Shown here piece by piece: positions 30,488-38,416 of a stretch of 63,610 nucleotides of DNA (positions are counted from its first letter, which is position 1; the number at the start of each line of letters is the position of its first letter). The notes beneath the pieces are model-generated. The model saw nothing but the letters and a program-made list of their open reading frames with translations. It was not told where the DNA came from and did not search any database. The position numbers and the translations under genes were made by a program. The stretch is from CAYRZF01 sp964428805. Its GTDB lineage: Bacteria; Methylomirabilota; Methylomirabilia; Rokubacteriales; CSP1-6. The stretch lies in assembly GCA_964428805.1 (NCBI GenBank), contig CAYRZF010000002.1:1-63610 (forward strand). The letters are read 5' to 3'.

Positions 30488-31301
30488 GTCCGCCTTCGGC
30501 GTCATCTTCGCCCTGCTGTTCCTTCTCACCCTCGGGGCGAGCCTGCGCCTGGCCCAGGTAGACCCGCGCCTGCTCTTCGAGCGGGAGGCGCTCCACAACC
30601 TGGCAAGATTCATTGGCGGGATGTTCCCGCCCAATCTCTCCCGGTCCTTCCTGGCGTTGATGGCGCGGCCCGTCCTGGAAACGATCCAGATCTCGGTGAT
30701 GGGGACGGCCATCGCGGTGCTGATCGGGGCTCCGCTCGGGCTCCTCGCCACGGGATCCCTCAGCTGGAGCGGCGTCCTCCACGAGCGGCGAACGGCCGGT
30801 GGCCGGTGGCTGCTCGGTTTCGTCCCGTACGCGCTGGCCCGCCTCCTCCTTTCCGTGTTCCGGTCGATCCCCGAGTTCGTGTGGGCCTTCATGTTCGTGC
30901 GGGCGGTGGGGCTCGGGCCGTTCCCGGGCGTCCTGGCAATCGGTGTCGCCTATGGCGGAATGCTCGGCAAGGTGTACTCGGAGATCCTTGAGGGCGTGAA
31001 CCCCCAGCCCCTCGAAGCTCTGCACGCGGGCGGAGCCTCCAAGCTTGGGATCGCGCTCTACGGATTCCTGCCACAGGCGCTTCCGAATGTCGTTTCGTAC
31101 ACCCTGTACCGCTGGGAGTGCGCGATCCGCGCCTCGGCGATCCTCGGGTTCGTCGGGGCGGGCGGTCTGGGTCAGCAGCTGGAGCTCTCCATGCGGATGT
31201 TCCAGTTCGACGAAGTGCTCACGATCCTGGGACTTCTCTTTCTGCTGGTCGCCGGCGTGGACTTCGTGAGCGGGAAGATCCGGGCTCAGGTGGTGCGGTG
31301 A
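30429..31301 (+). CDS. PhnE-type ABC transporter permease 1
   Basis: 290 aa from GTG 30429, selected because GAGGAG lies 8 bases upstream; an in-frame ATG at 30408 is the alternative. There are about five to six membrane helices. The EAA-like cytoplasmic loop is EGVNPQPLEALHAGGASKLG and the permease motif RASAILGFVGAGGLGQQL is strongly conserved in PhnE. It overlaps the ATPase gene by 59 bases and the next permease by one base (TGATG), so the transporter genes are translationally coupled. Confidence 0.88.
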   Translation: MTDSTRSFRSAGSVGRFAGKSAFGVIFALLFLLTLGASLRLAQVDPRLLFEREALHNLARFIGGMFPPNLSRSFLALMARPVLETIQISVMGTAIAVLIGAPLGLLATGSLSWSGVLHERRTAGGRWLLGFVPYALARLLLSVFRSIPEFVWAFMFVRAVGLGPFPGVLAIGVAYGGMLGKVYSEILEGVNPQPLEALHAGGASKLGIALYGFLPQALPNVVSYTLYRWECAIRASAILGFVGAGGLGQQLELSMRMFQFDEVLTILGLLFLLVAGVDFVSGKIRAQVVR

Positions 31302-32134
31302 TGGCTGAGGGCCGACGGCTGCGATGGCCTGGGCTCACGTTGACCGCCGGATTCGCTCTGCTGCTCGTTTGGAGCTACCACGGGACCCAGGTGGACCTGG
31401 CCGCGCTTTTCGGGAGCGAGGGACGGAGCCAGATCGCCACCTATATCGAGAAACTCTTCCCGCCCGACCTGTCGAGGAAGACCCTCGTGGATGCGGGCAT
31501 GGGCGCAGTGGAAACCTTCGCTATTTCCTTCGTGGGCTCGCTCCTCGCTGTCGTGCTGGCGCTTCCGCTCGCGGTGCTGACCACCCGGACCCTCCTCTAT
31601 CGCGGGATCCTCTACGAGGGACGGCGCCTGGGACCGGTGTCGAAAGGCATCCGGGTGGGGATTTACGTGATCGCGAAGGCTGTTCTGAACGTCCTCAGGA
31701 CGATTCCCGAGATCGTGTGGGCGCTGATCTTCGTCTTCCTGGTGGGACTCGGACCGTTCCCCGGCGTCCTGGCGCTTGGGTTCCACACCGGCGGGGTGCT
31801 CGGTAAACTCTTCGGCGAAGTACTCGAGGATGTGAATCCGCGCCCGCTCGAGGCGCTGGGGAGCGCCGGCGCCGGTCGGCTGGCGATCCTGTTCTACGGG
31901 GTGCTCCCCCAGGCCGCTCCCCAGTGTCTCTCCTATGCCCTCTATCGGTGGGAGGTGAACATCCGAGCGGCAGCCATTCTGGGGTTCGTCGGGGCGGGGG
32001 GCCTGGGTCAGCGAATCTACATCGCGATCAACCTCTTTCTGGAGAACGAACTGCTGACGCTGATCCTCGCGATCTATGTCATGGTGACGCTGGTAGACGC
32101 CCTGAGCGCCTATTTGAGGCGGCGACTCCTCTGA
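31301..32134 (+). CDS. PhnE-type ABC transporter permease 2
   Basis: 277 aa from ATG 31301, overlapping the previous stop by one base. Similar to permease 1 along its length (KLFPPDLSRKTL, RTIPEIVWALIFVFLVGLGP, DVNPRPLEALGSAGAGR, RAAAILGFVGAGGLGQRI), so the pair arose by duplication and probably forms a heterodimeric channel. It is the last gene of the selenium operon; the following gene is convergent with an 18-base gap. Confidence 0.88.
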   Translation: MAEGRRLRWPGLTLTAGFALLLVWSYHGTQVDLAALFGSEGRSQIATYIEKLFPPDLSRKTLVDAGMGAVETFAISFVGSLLAVVLALPLAVLTTRTLLYRGILYEGRRLGPVSKGIRVGIYVIAKAVLNVLRTIPEIVWALIFVFLVGLGPFPGVLALGFHTGGVLGKLFGEVLEDVNPRPLEALGSAGAGRLAILFYGVLPQAAPQCLSYALYRWEVNIRAAAILGFVGAGGLGQRIYIAINLFLENELLTLILAIYVMVTLVDALSAYLRRRLL

Positions 32135-32152
32135 CCCCCAAAGGGCCCGGCG

Positions 32153-32404
32153 CTAAGGGACGTTCCGCTTCCGGAGAAAGGAGAGCAGCCGATCCTTGAG
32201 CTCCGGGGGGATGTCAGTCTCTTTGAGCTGGCGGGCGGCCTTGACCGTGCCTTTGTAGGTATTCAGGAAGGCGATGCAGGGGGCGCATCCCTCCAGGTGA
32301 GCCCGGAGGTTCTTTGCGGTAGCGGGGTCGAGGCTGCCGTCGAGGTAGTCGGCCAAGAGGTCGACAATCTCCCGACATCCTGGCGCGGAGCGAGCCTTTG
32401 CCAT
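32153..32404 (-). CDS. Zinc-finger (zf-HC2) anti-sigma-factor-like protein
   Basis: 83 aa from ATG 32404, preceded by CGGAGGG; an ATG at 32434 in the same frame is less well placed. GCREIVDLLADYLDGSLDPA followed by LRAHLEGCAPCIAF gives the H-x3-C-x2-C zinc motif of anti-sigma factors such as RsrA/ChrR-type ZAS domains. The C-terminal part is a short helix with no membrane segment, so it is a soluble cytosolic protein. No ECF sigma gene lies beside it in the window. It is divergent from the cytochrome gene. Confidence 0.78.
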   Translation of the reverse strand: MAKARSAPGCREIVDLLADYLDGSLDPATAKNLRAHLEGCAPCIAFLNTYKGTVKAARQLKETDIPPELKDRLLSFLRKRNVP

Positions 32405-32548
32405 CCCACCCTCCGATTCGTCCCGAACTTCCATCACCGTAGCACGGGTCGCCGAAATTCGGCAACGCCACTCCCGGGGAATGATCCCACGTCTTGGGAT
32501 GTTTTCAGCGTGAGGAGGATTCGCCATGGCCCAAGTAGAATGGGGGCG

Positions 32549-33781
32549 ATGGCTTTCTTTCATCGCCCCTTCGTTCTGCTTTTTGCTCTCATCGTTCTGC
32601 TTTTCTCCTCGGGGGGCGAGGCGCAGAAGCGGTGGTCGGAGGCCGAGCAGCTCGACTTTCTCCGCCGCCACTGGTCGCGTCCTATCCCGCGCCAGGGGAA
32701 GCCGCCGGCCCGTTTCACCCCGCTGGAGGCTTCGCTCCTGCCGGAGAGCTGCGGGAGCTGTCATCCCGCCCAACTCGCGGACTGGAGGGAGAGTCGGCAC
32801 GCGAAGAGCATGGGCCCTGGAGTGCAAGGGCAGCTGGTGGAGATGCTCGGCACCGATCCGGATTCGGCGCTCGGCTGCTACGCCTGCCACGCGCCGCTGA
32901 CGGAACAGCAGGAGAAAGTGCGGAGGCGCCAGGGGGGGCTCGCCCCCAATCCGGTGTTCGACGCCCAGCTGCAGGCGCGCGGGCTCGCGTGCGCGGCCTG
33001 CCACCTGCGCGGTCACGAGCACTTCGCACCGCCGAAGCGCGACGGGTCGCTTCTGAGCGAGCTGCCGCGGGAACGCCTTCCTCACAATGGGGCGACGCGG
33101 ACGCCCGCCTTCCTGCGGGCGGAGTTCTGCAAAGACTGCCACCAGTTCCCGCCCGATGGCTTTGCCCTGAACGGCAAGCTCCTGGAGAACACCTACGAGG
33201 AGTGGAGGGCGAGCCCGTTCGGCCGCTCCGGAGTCCAGTGCCAGGATTGCCACATGCCCGACCGCCGACATCTCTGGGGCGGGATCCATGATGCCCAGAT
33301 GGTCCGTTCCGGGGTGAGCGTGGATCTTTCAGTGGACGGGGAGTCGCATCGGGTCGGCGACACCGTTTCGGCAACGCTCACGATCACCAACAGCAAGGTC
33401 GGGCATTATTTTCCGACGTACGTGACCCCCCGGGTGGTGGTCTCGGGGGAACTAGTGGACGGGTCCGGTCAGGCGGTCGCCGGAAGTCGACAGGAGAAGG
33501 TCATCGCGCGAGAGGTGGCCCTGGACCTCTCGCGGGAACTTTTCGACACGCGGCTCGCGCCACGACAGAGCCTGACCTTTCGCTACCGGCACAGACTCTC
33601 CGCGGTCGGCCTCAGGTTGCGGCTCGCCGTCACCGTCTACCCGGATCACTTTTACGTCAGCTTCTTTGAGTCCCTCCTGGCCAGCGGGGCGGGGAAGGGC
33701 ACCGCCCAGGTCCGGGAGGCTCTCGAGGCCGCCCGAAGTTCGTCCTTTACCATCTATTCCCACGAAATCCCCCTGACCTGA
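32549..33781 (+). CDS. Secreted pentaheme c-type cytochrome
   Basis: 410 aa from ATG 32549 (ATG 32540 is also in frame). A signal peptide covers about residues 6-24 (RPFVLLFALIVLLFSSGGEA). Five CxxCH heme sites occur as CGSCH, CYACH, CAACH, CKDCH and CQDCH, all in the first two-thirds. The C-terminal ~130 residues form a beta-sandwich-like domain (VSVDLSVDGESHRVGDTVSA, VGHYFPTYVTPRVVVSGELV). The heme part resembles the cytochrome c554/nitrite-reductase type of multiheme proteins. Likely a periplasmic electron carrier; partner unknown. TAGAAT (32536-32541) ends 7 bases before the ATG. Confidence 0.85.
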   Translation: MAFFHRPFVLLFALIVLLFSSGGEAQKRWSEAEQLDFLRRHWSRPIPRQGKPPARFTPLEASLLPESCGSCHPAQLADWRESRHAKSMGPGVQGQLVEMLGTDPDSALGCYACHAPLTEQQEKVRRRQGGLAPNPVFDAQLQARGLACAACHLRGHEHFAPPKRDGSLLSELPRERLPHNGATRTPAFLRAEFCKDCHQFPPDGFALNGKLLENTYEEWRASPFGRSGVQCQDCHMPDRRHLWGGIHDAQMVRSGVSVDLSVDGESHRVGDTVSATLTITNSKVGHYFPTYVTPRVVVSGELVDGSGQAVAGSRQEKVIAREVALDLSRELFDTRLAPRQSLTFRYRHRLSAVGLRLRLAVTVYPDHFYVSFFESLLASGAGKGTAQVREALEAARSSSFTIYSHEIPLT

Positions 33782-33836
33782 CTGACGACGGTGCGCCGGG
33801 CCGCCCTCCCGACGCTCGGGTGCCGGCATCGCACGA

Positions 33837-33865
33837 TTGCGGGCGCGCGCGGCGGCGTGTACTCT
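33837..33865 (+). promoter_or_regulatory. Promoter of the glycosyltransferase gene (near-leaderless)
   Basis: TTGCGG (33837-33842), 17-base spacer, TACTCT (33860-33865). Predicted start about 33872, five bases before ATG 33877; no Shine-Dalgarno. Confidence 0.45.
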
Positions 33866-33876
33866 GGATCAGCCTT

Positions 33877-34941
33877 ATGCGTCTTGCCCTCTTGACCCCC
33901 TTCGACTTCCCCTCGGTCCGCGGCAATGCCATCACCGTGAATCGGATCGTGCGCGGCCTTCGCGAGCGCGGGGTGGAACTGAATGTCTGGGACTGCTCGG
34001 TGATCTCTGACACCCAGGTGGGACGCGAGGTCGAAACGTATCGCCCCGCGCTGATTCACGCCTTCCACGCGTTCCGCGTCGGGCCCCTGGCTCTCAGGCT
34101 GGCCCGGAAACTGGAGGTTCCGCTACTCGTGACCATCACCGGCACCGACGGCAACCACGATCTCTTTGATCCCGACCGGGCGCAAACGGTCCGGCGGGTC
34201 CTCGAAGGAGCCTCGGCCGTCACGGTCTTCCACGAGAGCATGCTGACGAAAATCTCGAAAACCCTCCCCGACCTCACCGTCAAGATGGTGGTGATTCCCC
34301 AGAGCGCCTGGCTCGAAGAGGGCCCCCCCTATCCGCTCGCCGACCGGCTCAGCCTCACGCCGGATACCGTCATCTTTCTCTTCCCGGCGGGGATCCGGAT
34401 GGTCAAGAACCCGCTCTTCCCCCTCGCTTCCTTTGACCGGCTCGTGTCCCGCTTTCCCCACCTTCGACTCGTCTACGCCGGTCCGATTCTCGATCCCGGG
34501 GAGGGGGAGCACCTGCTGCGGGCGCTGGCAGGGCGGCCGTGGGCGGCTTACCTGGGGGCGGTGCCTCACAGGCAGATGCGGTCGCTCCTGGAGGCGTGTG
34601 ATGTCGTGCTCAATTGTTCCCTGTCGGAGGGAGGCATGGCCAACTCCGTCCTCGAGGCCATGGCGTGTGGTCTTCCGGTCCTGGCTTCAGACATCGAGGG
34701 AAATCGCTCCCTCGTCGAGGATGGCGTCACAGGATTCCTCTTCAACGGGCCTGAGGAGTTCGAGGCCAAGGCAATCCGGCTCCTGGGCGATCCCGGGCTC
34801 AGAAGATGGTTCGGGCTGCTGGGGCAGACCCGCGTGCGTGCCCTCTACTCCCGCGAGCGAGAGGTGGAAGGTTACCTTGCCCAATACCATCGGCTGGTGC
34901 CGGCCCCGTCGGCCGGCGACTTTCTCCTCCGCGGTGGCTAG
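33877..34941 (+). CDS. GT4-family glycosyltransferase
   Basis: 354 aa, GT-B fold. The N-terminal domain begins with MRLALLTPFDFPSVRGNAIT (Gly-rich acceptor loop), and the C-terminal nucleotide-sugar site contains LFPAGIRMVKNP, VLNCSLSEGGMANSVLEAMA (the E-x7-E motif, donor binding) and GLPVLASDIEGNRSLVEDG. Retaining mechanism and UDP/GDP-sugar use are typical; donor and acceptor are unknown. The frame is open to 33820, but ATG 33877 begins the conserved fold. Followed by a weak terminator. Confidence 0.88.
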   Translation: MRLALLTPFDFPSVRGNAITVNRIVRGLRERGVELNVWDCSVISDTQVGREVETYRPALIHAFHAFRVGPLALRLARKLEVPLLVTITGTDGNHDLFDPDRAQTVRRVLEGASAVTVFHESMLTKISKTLPDLTVKMVVIPQSAWLEEGPPYPLADRLSLTPDTVIFLFPAGIRMVKNPLFPLASFDRLVSRFPHLRLVYAGPILDPGEGEHLLRALAGRPWAAYLGAVPHRQMRSLLEACDVVLNCSLSEGGMANSVLEAMACGLPVLASDIEGNRSLVEDGVTGFLFNGPEEFEAKAIRLLGDPGLRRWFGLLGQTRVRALYSREREVEGYLAQYHRLVPAPSAGDFLLRGG

Positions 34942-34955
34942 CGGCAGAGGAGAAG

Positions 34956-34976
34956 CGGGCAAAATTGCCGTTTTCT
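34956..34976 (+). terminator. Weak intrinsic terminator after the glycosyltransferase gene
   Basis: CGGGCAA (34956-34962) pairs with TTGCCG (34965-34970) with one bulged G, followed by TTTTCTC. It is short but correctly placed before the MoxR operon. Confidence 0.4.
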
Positions 34977-35037
34977 CAACTAACTGATAGACTTAGCTCA
35001 AGTGGCAATCTCTTCGCGATACCCCAAGGAGCGCATG

Positions 35038-36051
35038 ATGGGGAATGCTGAACGGGTCCGGGAGTTCGTTGAGGCATTCGGGAGCCTCAAGGCCGAAGTC
35101 CAGAAGATCATCGTCGGTTACGACACGGTCATCAGCGACGTTCTTGCTGGTCTCTTTGCCGGAGGGCACATTCTGCTCGAGGGAGTGCCGGGTCTCGGCA
35201 AGACCCTCTTGATCAAGACGCTAGCCGAGGGCCTCGAGCTCTCGTTCTCCCGTATCCAGTTCACCCCCGACCTCATGCCCGCCGACATTATCGGTACGAA
35301 CATCATCCTGGAGGACGCCGAGGGTCGGAGACACTTCCAGTTCCAGCGGGGACCGATCTTCGGCCACATCCTCCTCGCCGACGAGGTGAACCGGGCCACC
35401 CCCAAGACCCAGTCGGCGCTCCTGGAAGGAATGCAGGAGGGGACCGTCACCGTGTCGGGGGCTTCGCACCTGCTGCCGTCTCCGTTCTTCGTCCTCGCTA
35501 CCCAGAATCCAATCGAGATGGAGGGGACCTACCCTCTTCCCGAGGCCCAGCTCGACCGGTTTCTCTTCAAGCTACGGGTGACGTACCCGGCGCTGGACGA
35601 GCTGAATGAGATCATTGACCGGACGACCCGATCCGGCGTGGCGGAGGTCCGGCGTGTCATGACCGGTCCCGAGGTGTTGCGCTTCCGGGAGCTGGTTCGG
35701 GAGGTTCCCATCGCCGCCCACGTGCGGGAACTGGCTTCGCTGATCGTCATGGCCACCCACCCCACGTGGGAGCACTCTCCCGACGTCACGCGCCGCTTCG
35801 TCCGGTACGGGTCGAGTCCGCGGGGCGCCCAGGCGCTGGTGCTGGGCGGCAAGGTCCGCGCCCTCGCCGAGGGTCGCTATAACGTGAGCCTGGAGGATCT
35901 GCGGGCGGTTGCCCAGCCGGCGCTCCGGCATCGAATCATCCTCAACTTCGAGGGCGAAGCGGAGGGCGTGGACGTGGACACCCTGATCGGGCAAGTCCTC
36001 GAACAGGCGGAGGCTCAGAGCCGTCAGGGCAAGGAAGTGTTTTTGCGGTAG
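35038..36051 (+). CDS. MoxR-family AAA+ ATPase
   Basis: 337 aa from ATG 35038; AAGGAG (35026-35031) is 6 bases upstream, so this is preferred to GTG 35002 or ATG 35035. Walker A is EGVPGLGKTLLIKTLAEG, Walker B ILLADEVNRATPKTQSALLE, sensor-1 LATQNPIEMEGTYPLPEAQ and the arginine finger LDRFLF. It belongs to the MRP subgroup that acts as a chaperone with vWA-domain proteins, often activating a metal enzyme or a surface complex. First gene of a five-gene operon with two vWA proteins and a TPR protein. Confidence 0.93.
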   Translation: MGNAERVREFVEAFGSLKAEVQKIIVGYDTVISDVLAGLFAGGHILLEGVPGLGKTLLIKTLAEGLELSFSRIQFTPDLMPADIIGTNIILEDAEGRRHFQFQRGPIFGHILLADEVNRATPKTQSALLEGMQEGTVTVSGASHLLPSPFFVLATQNPIEMEGTYPLPEAQLDRFLFKLRVTYPALDELNEIIDRTTRSGVAEVRRVMTGPEVLRFRELVREVPIAAHVRELASLIVMATHPTWEHSPDVTRRFVRYGSSPRGAQALVLGGKVRALAEGRYNVSLEDLRAVAQPALRHRIILNFEGEAEGVDVDTLIGQVLEQAEAQSRQGKEVFLR

Positions 36052-36071
36052 GGCGCAGGGGGGGCCCTCTC

Positions 36072-37520
36072 ATGACGGATTCGGGCGTCCTCGAGCGTCT
36101 TGTCGATCAGGTCGGCTGGCAGATCAGGAAGCGACGCGCGGAGTTCTACGGGCTCCGCGGGCTATTCTACGGCGCATGCCTCGGCCTGGTCCCGCTTCTC
36201 CTGAAAGAGGCCATCGGTCCCGTAGCCCCGCTCATTGCTCTCGGGCTGGCCCTGGTCGGCGCCACGGCGGGCGCCCTGGTCGGATTTTGGCTCAGGCTCT
36301 CCCGGCAGGACGTCGCGCGCATCGCGGATCGGGCTTTCGATCTTCGAGATAGGGTCGCGACGGCCCTCGAGTGGAGAAGCCGGCCCGACCGGAGTCCCCT
36401 GGTTGACCTCCTGGTGGCGGATGTGGTGGGCCGCATCGAGGGCCTCGACGGCCGCCACGCCACGCGCCGGATCCTTCCCCCGGAGCTAAGACTCCTCCCG
36501 CTCCCGGTCTTCCTGCTGGTCGTCGTTGCCTTGGCCCCGGCGATTCCGCTTCCAACCGGGAGACTCCCCACATTTTCGTCGGGCGAGGATTCCGAGACCC
36601 CGGAAGAGCGCGAAGCGAAGATCCTCGCCGAGGAACGATCGACGGCGGCCAAGCGGGAGCCGCTCCAGCGCGCCGAGTTGCTGGAGCGGAACGTCGCCGT
36701 CCGGCAGGGCGGGACCGGCAGCAGCCAACCTGGGGATCTCTCGGCCCTATTCAAAGATACCGCTCTCGCGGCCCAGCGCCCGGACTTCAACAGCTTTCTG
36801 AAGAAAGGCGATGAGCGGCTTCGGATGCTCGAGCAGGTTGACCGCCTCCCCGACCTGAAGCGCGACTTCACCCAGAGCCCGTACAAGATGGTCTTCCAGA
36901 AGAAGAAGGAACTGTTCGGAGGTCTTCGCCCGGATCAGCTCTCCCCTCAGAAACTCCGTGAGCTGCTCGAGGAGATGGATCGAATGGGGCGCAAGGGCGG
37001 TAACTGGGGCGGGGACACCTGGGAGGGGCTCGAAGCCCTGGAACAGGGGCAGACCGACCGCGCTCTGGAGGCCATGGAGAAAGCGCTCTCCAAGATGCGC
37101 GCGATGGAGGAACGGGGGCGGGGTGGGCGCGGGCTCCGGGGCGGTCGCGAGGAGGATCGCCGGGGCGCTCGCGGCCGGGACCGGGGCGCGGGAGGGGACA
37201 GCATCGAGGCCGACCTCGGCGAGGGCGAGGGACTGTTGCCGGGGAAGGGGCGGAACCCGAACCCCAAGGGCGATGCCACGGAGCGCCTCCGCGCCACTCC
37301 CTATGATGCCGGCGTGGAGGGGGAATCCCGCTCCGGCAGAAAAGAGGGCCACGACACCAACCTCCTCGGCAAAGGTGGGCGTCTTCCGTCGCGGCTGCAA
37401 TACATGGGCGTGTTCGGTCAATACCGGAAGATGATGGAGGAGGCCTTGGCGCGGGAGCAGGTGCCTCGGGACTATCAGACGCAGGTGAAGGAGTACTTCG
37501 ACTCGCTGGAGGAGAGATAA
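36072..37520 (+). CDS. Membrane protein with two helices and long coiled region (MoxR-operon partner)
   Basis: 482 aa. Two transmembrane segments lie near residues 28-75 (LFYGACLGLVPLLLKEAIGP and GLALVGATAGALVGFWL) and a third near 135-155 (PLPVFLLVVVALAPAIPLP). The following region (160-330) is Glu/Arg-rich helical, and about residues 355-390 form a Gly/Arg-rich tract (GRGGRGLRGGREEDRRGARG) that should be disordered. Proteins of this kind (DUF4175-like) occur between moxR and DUF58 genes. Function unknown. 20 bases after moxR and 5 bases before the DUF58 gene. Confidence 0.7.
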   Translation: MTDSGVLERLVDQVGWQIRKRRAEFYGLRGLFYGACLGLVPLLLKEAIGPVAPLIALGLALVGATAGALVGFWLRLSRQDVARIADRAFDLRDRVATALEWRSRPDRSPLVDLLVADVVGRIEGLDGRHATRRILPPELRLLPLPVFLLVVVALAPAIPLPTGRLPTFSSGEDSETPEEREAKILAEERSTAAKREPLQRAELLERNVAVRQGGTGSSQPGDLSALFKDTALAAQRPDFNSFLKKGDERLRMLEQVDRLPDLKRDFTQSPYKMVFQKKKELFGGLRPDQLSPQKLRELLEEMDRMGRKGGNWGGDTWEGLEALEQGQTDRALEAMEKALSKMRAMEERGRGGRGLRGGREEDRRGARGRDRGAGGDSIEADLGEGEGLLPGKGRNPNPKGDATERLRATPYDAGVEGESRSGRKEGHDTNLLGKGGRLPSRLQYMGVFGQYRKMMEEALAREQVPRDYQTQVKEYFDSLEER

Positions 37521-37525
37521 GGCCG

Positions 37526-38416
37526 GTGGCCGCGGCGCGGGCGCAGGACTTCTTCACCCGCGAGTTCCTGACCCAGCTGGAGCGGCTTGCCCTGGCCTCC
37601 AGGCGGACCTTCCGGGGCCGGGTCAAGGGGGAGCGCAAGAGCCCTCACCGCGGGAGCAGCGTGGAGTTCGTGGACTACCGCCCGTACGGGGTGGGGGACG
37701 ACCTCCGCTACGTGGACTGGAACATCTTCGGCCGCCTCGATCGGCTCTACGTGAAGCTTTTCGTCGACGAAGAAGACCTCTGCCTGCACCTGCTGCTGGA
37801 CGCCTCAGCCTCGATGGACTACGGGGAGCCCACGAAGCTTCAGTACGGAGCCCGGCTGGCTGCGGCCCTCGGCTTCGTGGCGCTCGTGAATCATGAGCGC
37901 GTGGGGGTCGGCATCTTGAGGGAACGGGTCACGGAGGGGTGGTCGTCGGCCCGCGGGCGAGCCCAGGTTCTCCCGCTCCTGGGCTTCCTGGCGAAGCTGC
38001 GCGCGGCGGGCGCCACGGGGCTGAGCGACGGCCTTGCCAGCTATGCCCGGACGTCTCGGGACCCCGGACTTGCGGTTCTGATTTCCGACCTTTTGGATCC
38101 GGGCGGATACGAAGCGGGGCTCCGGGCCCTTCAGGAACGACGCTTCGATGTCCACGTGATTCATCTGTTGTCGCCGGAAGAGATGAACCCCTCGTTCACC
38201 GGGGACCTTCGCCTGAAGGATTCCGAAACCGGGGAGACCCGGGAGCTCACGTTCGACGGTGAAGCGTCTCGGAACTACCGCCGCCGGCTTCACGCGTTTC
38301 TCGATGGGGCCGAGGCGTTCTGCCGTTCCCGCGAGATCAGTTATCACCGTGTGACCACCGACATCCCGCTGGACGGGTTCGTGCTGCGACAGCTCAAGGG
38401 ACTCCTGCTCGTATGA
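37526..38416 (+). CDS. DUF58/vWA-domain protein
   Basis: 296 aa, GTG start at 37526. The DUF58 motif is RGSSVEFVDYRPYGVGDDLR ending DWNIFGR (about residues 43-72), which precedes a vWA domain with a MIDAS start DASASMDYG (about 92). DUF58 proteins are the usual partner of MoxR ATPases. Its last 4 bases overlap the large vWA gene (ATGA), so they are coupled. Cytosolic. Confidence 0.9.
   Translation: MAAARAQDFFTREFLTQLERLALASRRTFRGRVKGERKSPHRGSSVEFVDYRPYGVGDDLRYVDWNIFGRLDRLYVKLFVDEEDLCLHLLLDASASMDYGEPTKLQYGARLAAALGFVALVNHERVGVGILRERVTEGWSSARGRAQVLPLLGFLAKLRAAGATGLSDGLASYARTSRDPGLAVLISDLLDPGGYEAGLRALQERRFDVHVIHLLSPEEMNPSFTGDLRLKDSETGETRELTFDGEASRNYRRRLHAFLDGAEAFCRSREISYHRVTTDIPLDGFVLRQLKGLLLV

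Noticed and set aside
32526..32900. 124-aa frame starting after AGGAGG near the cytochrome
   Set aside because: After a short stretch it becomes Arg/Ser-rich shadow sequence of the cytochrome; kept only as an observation on start selection.
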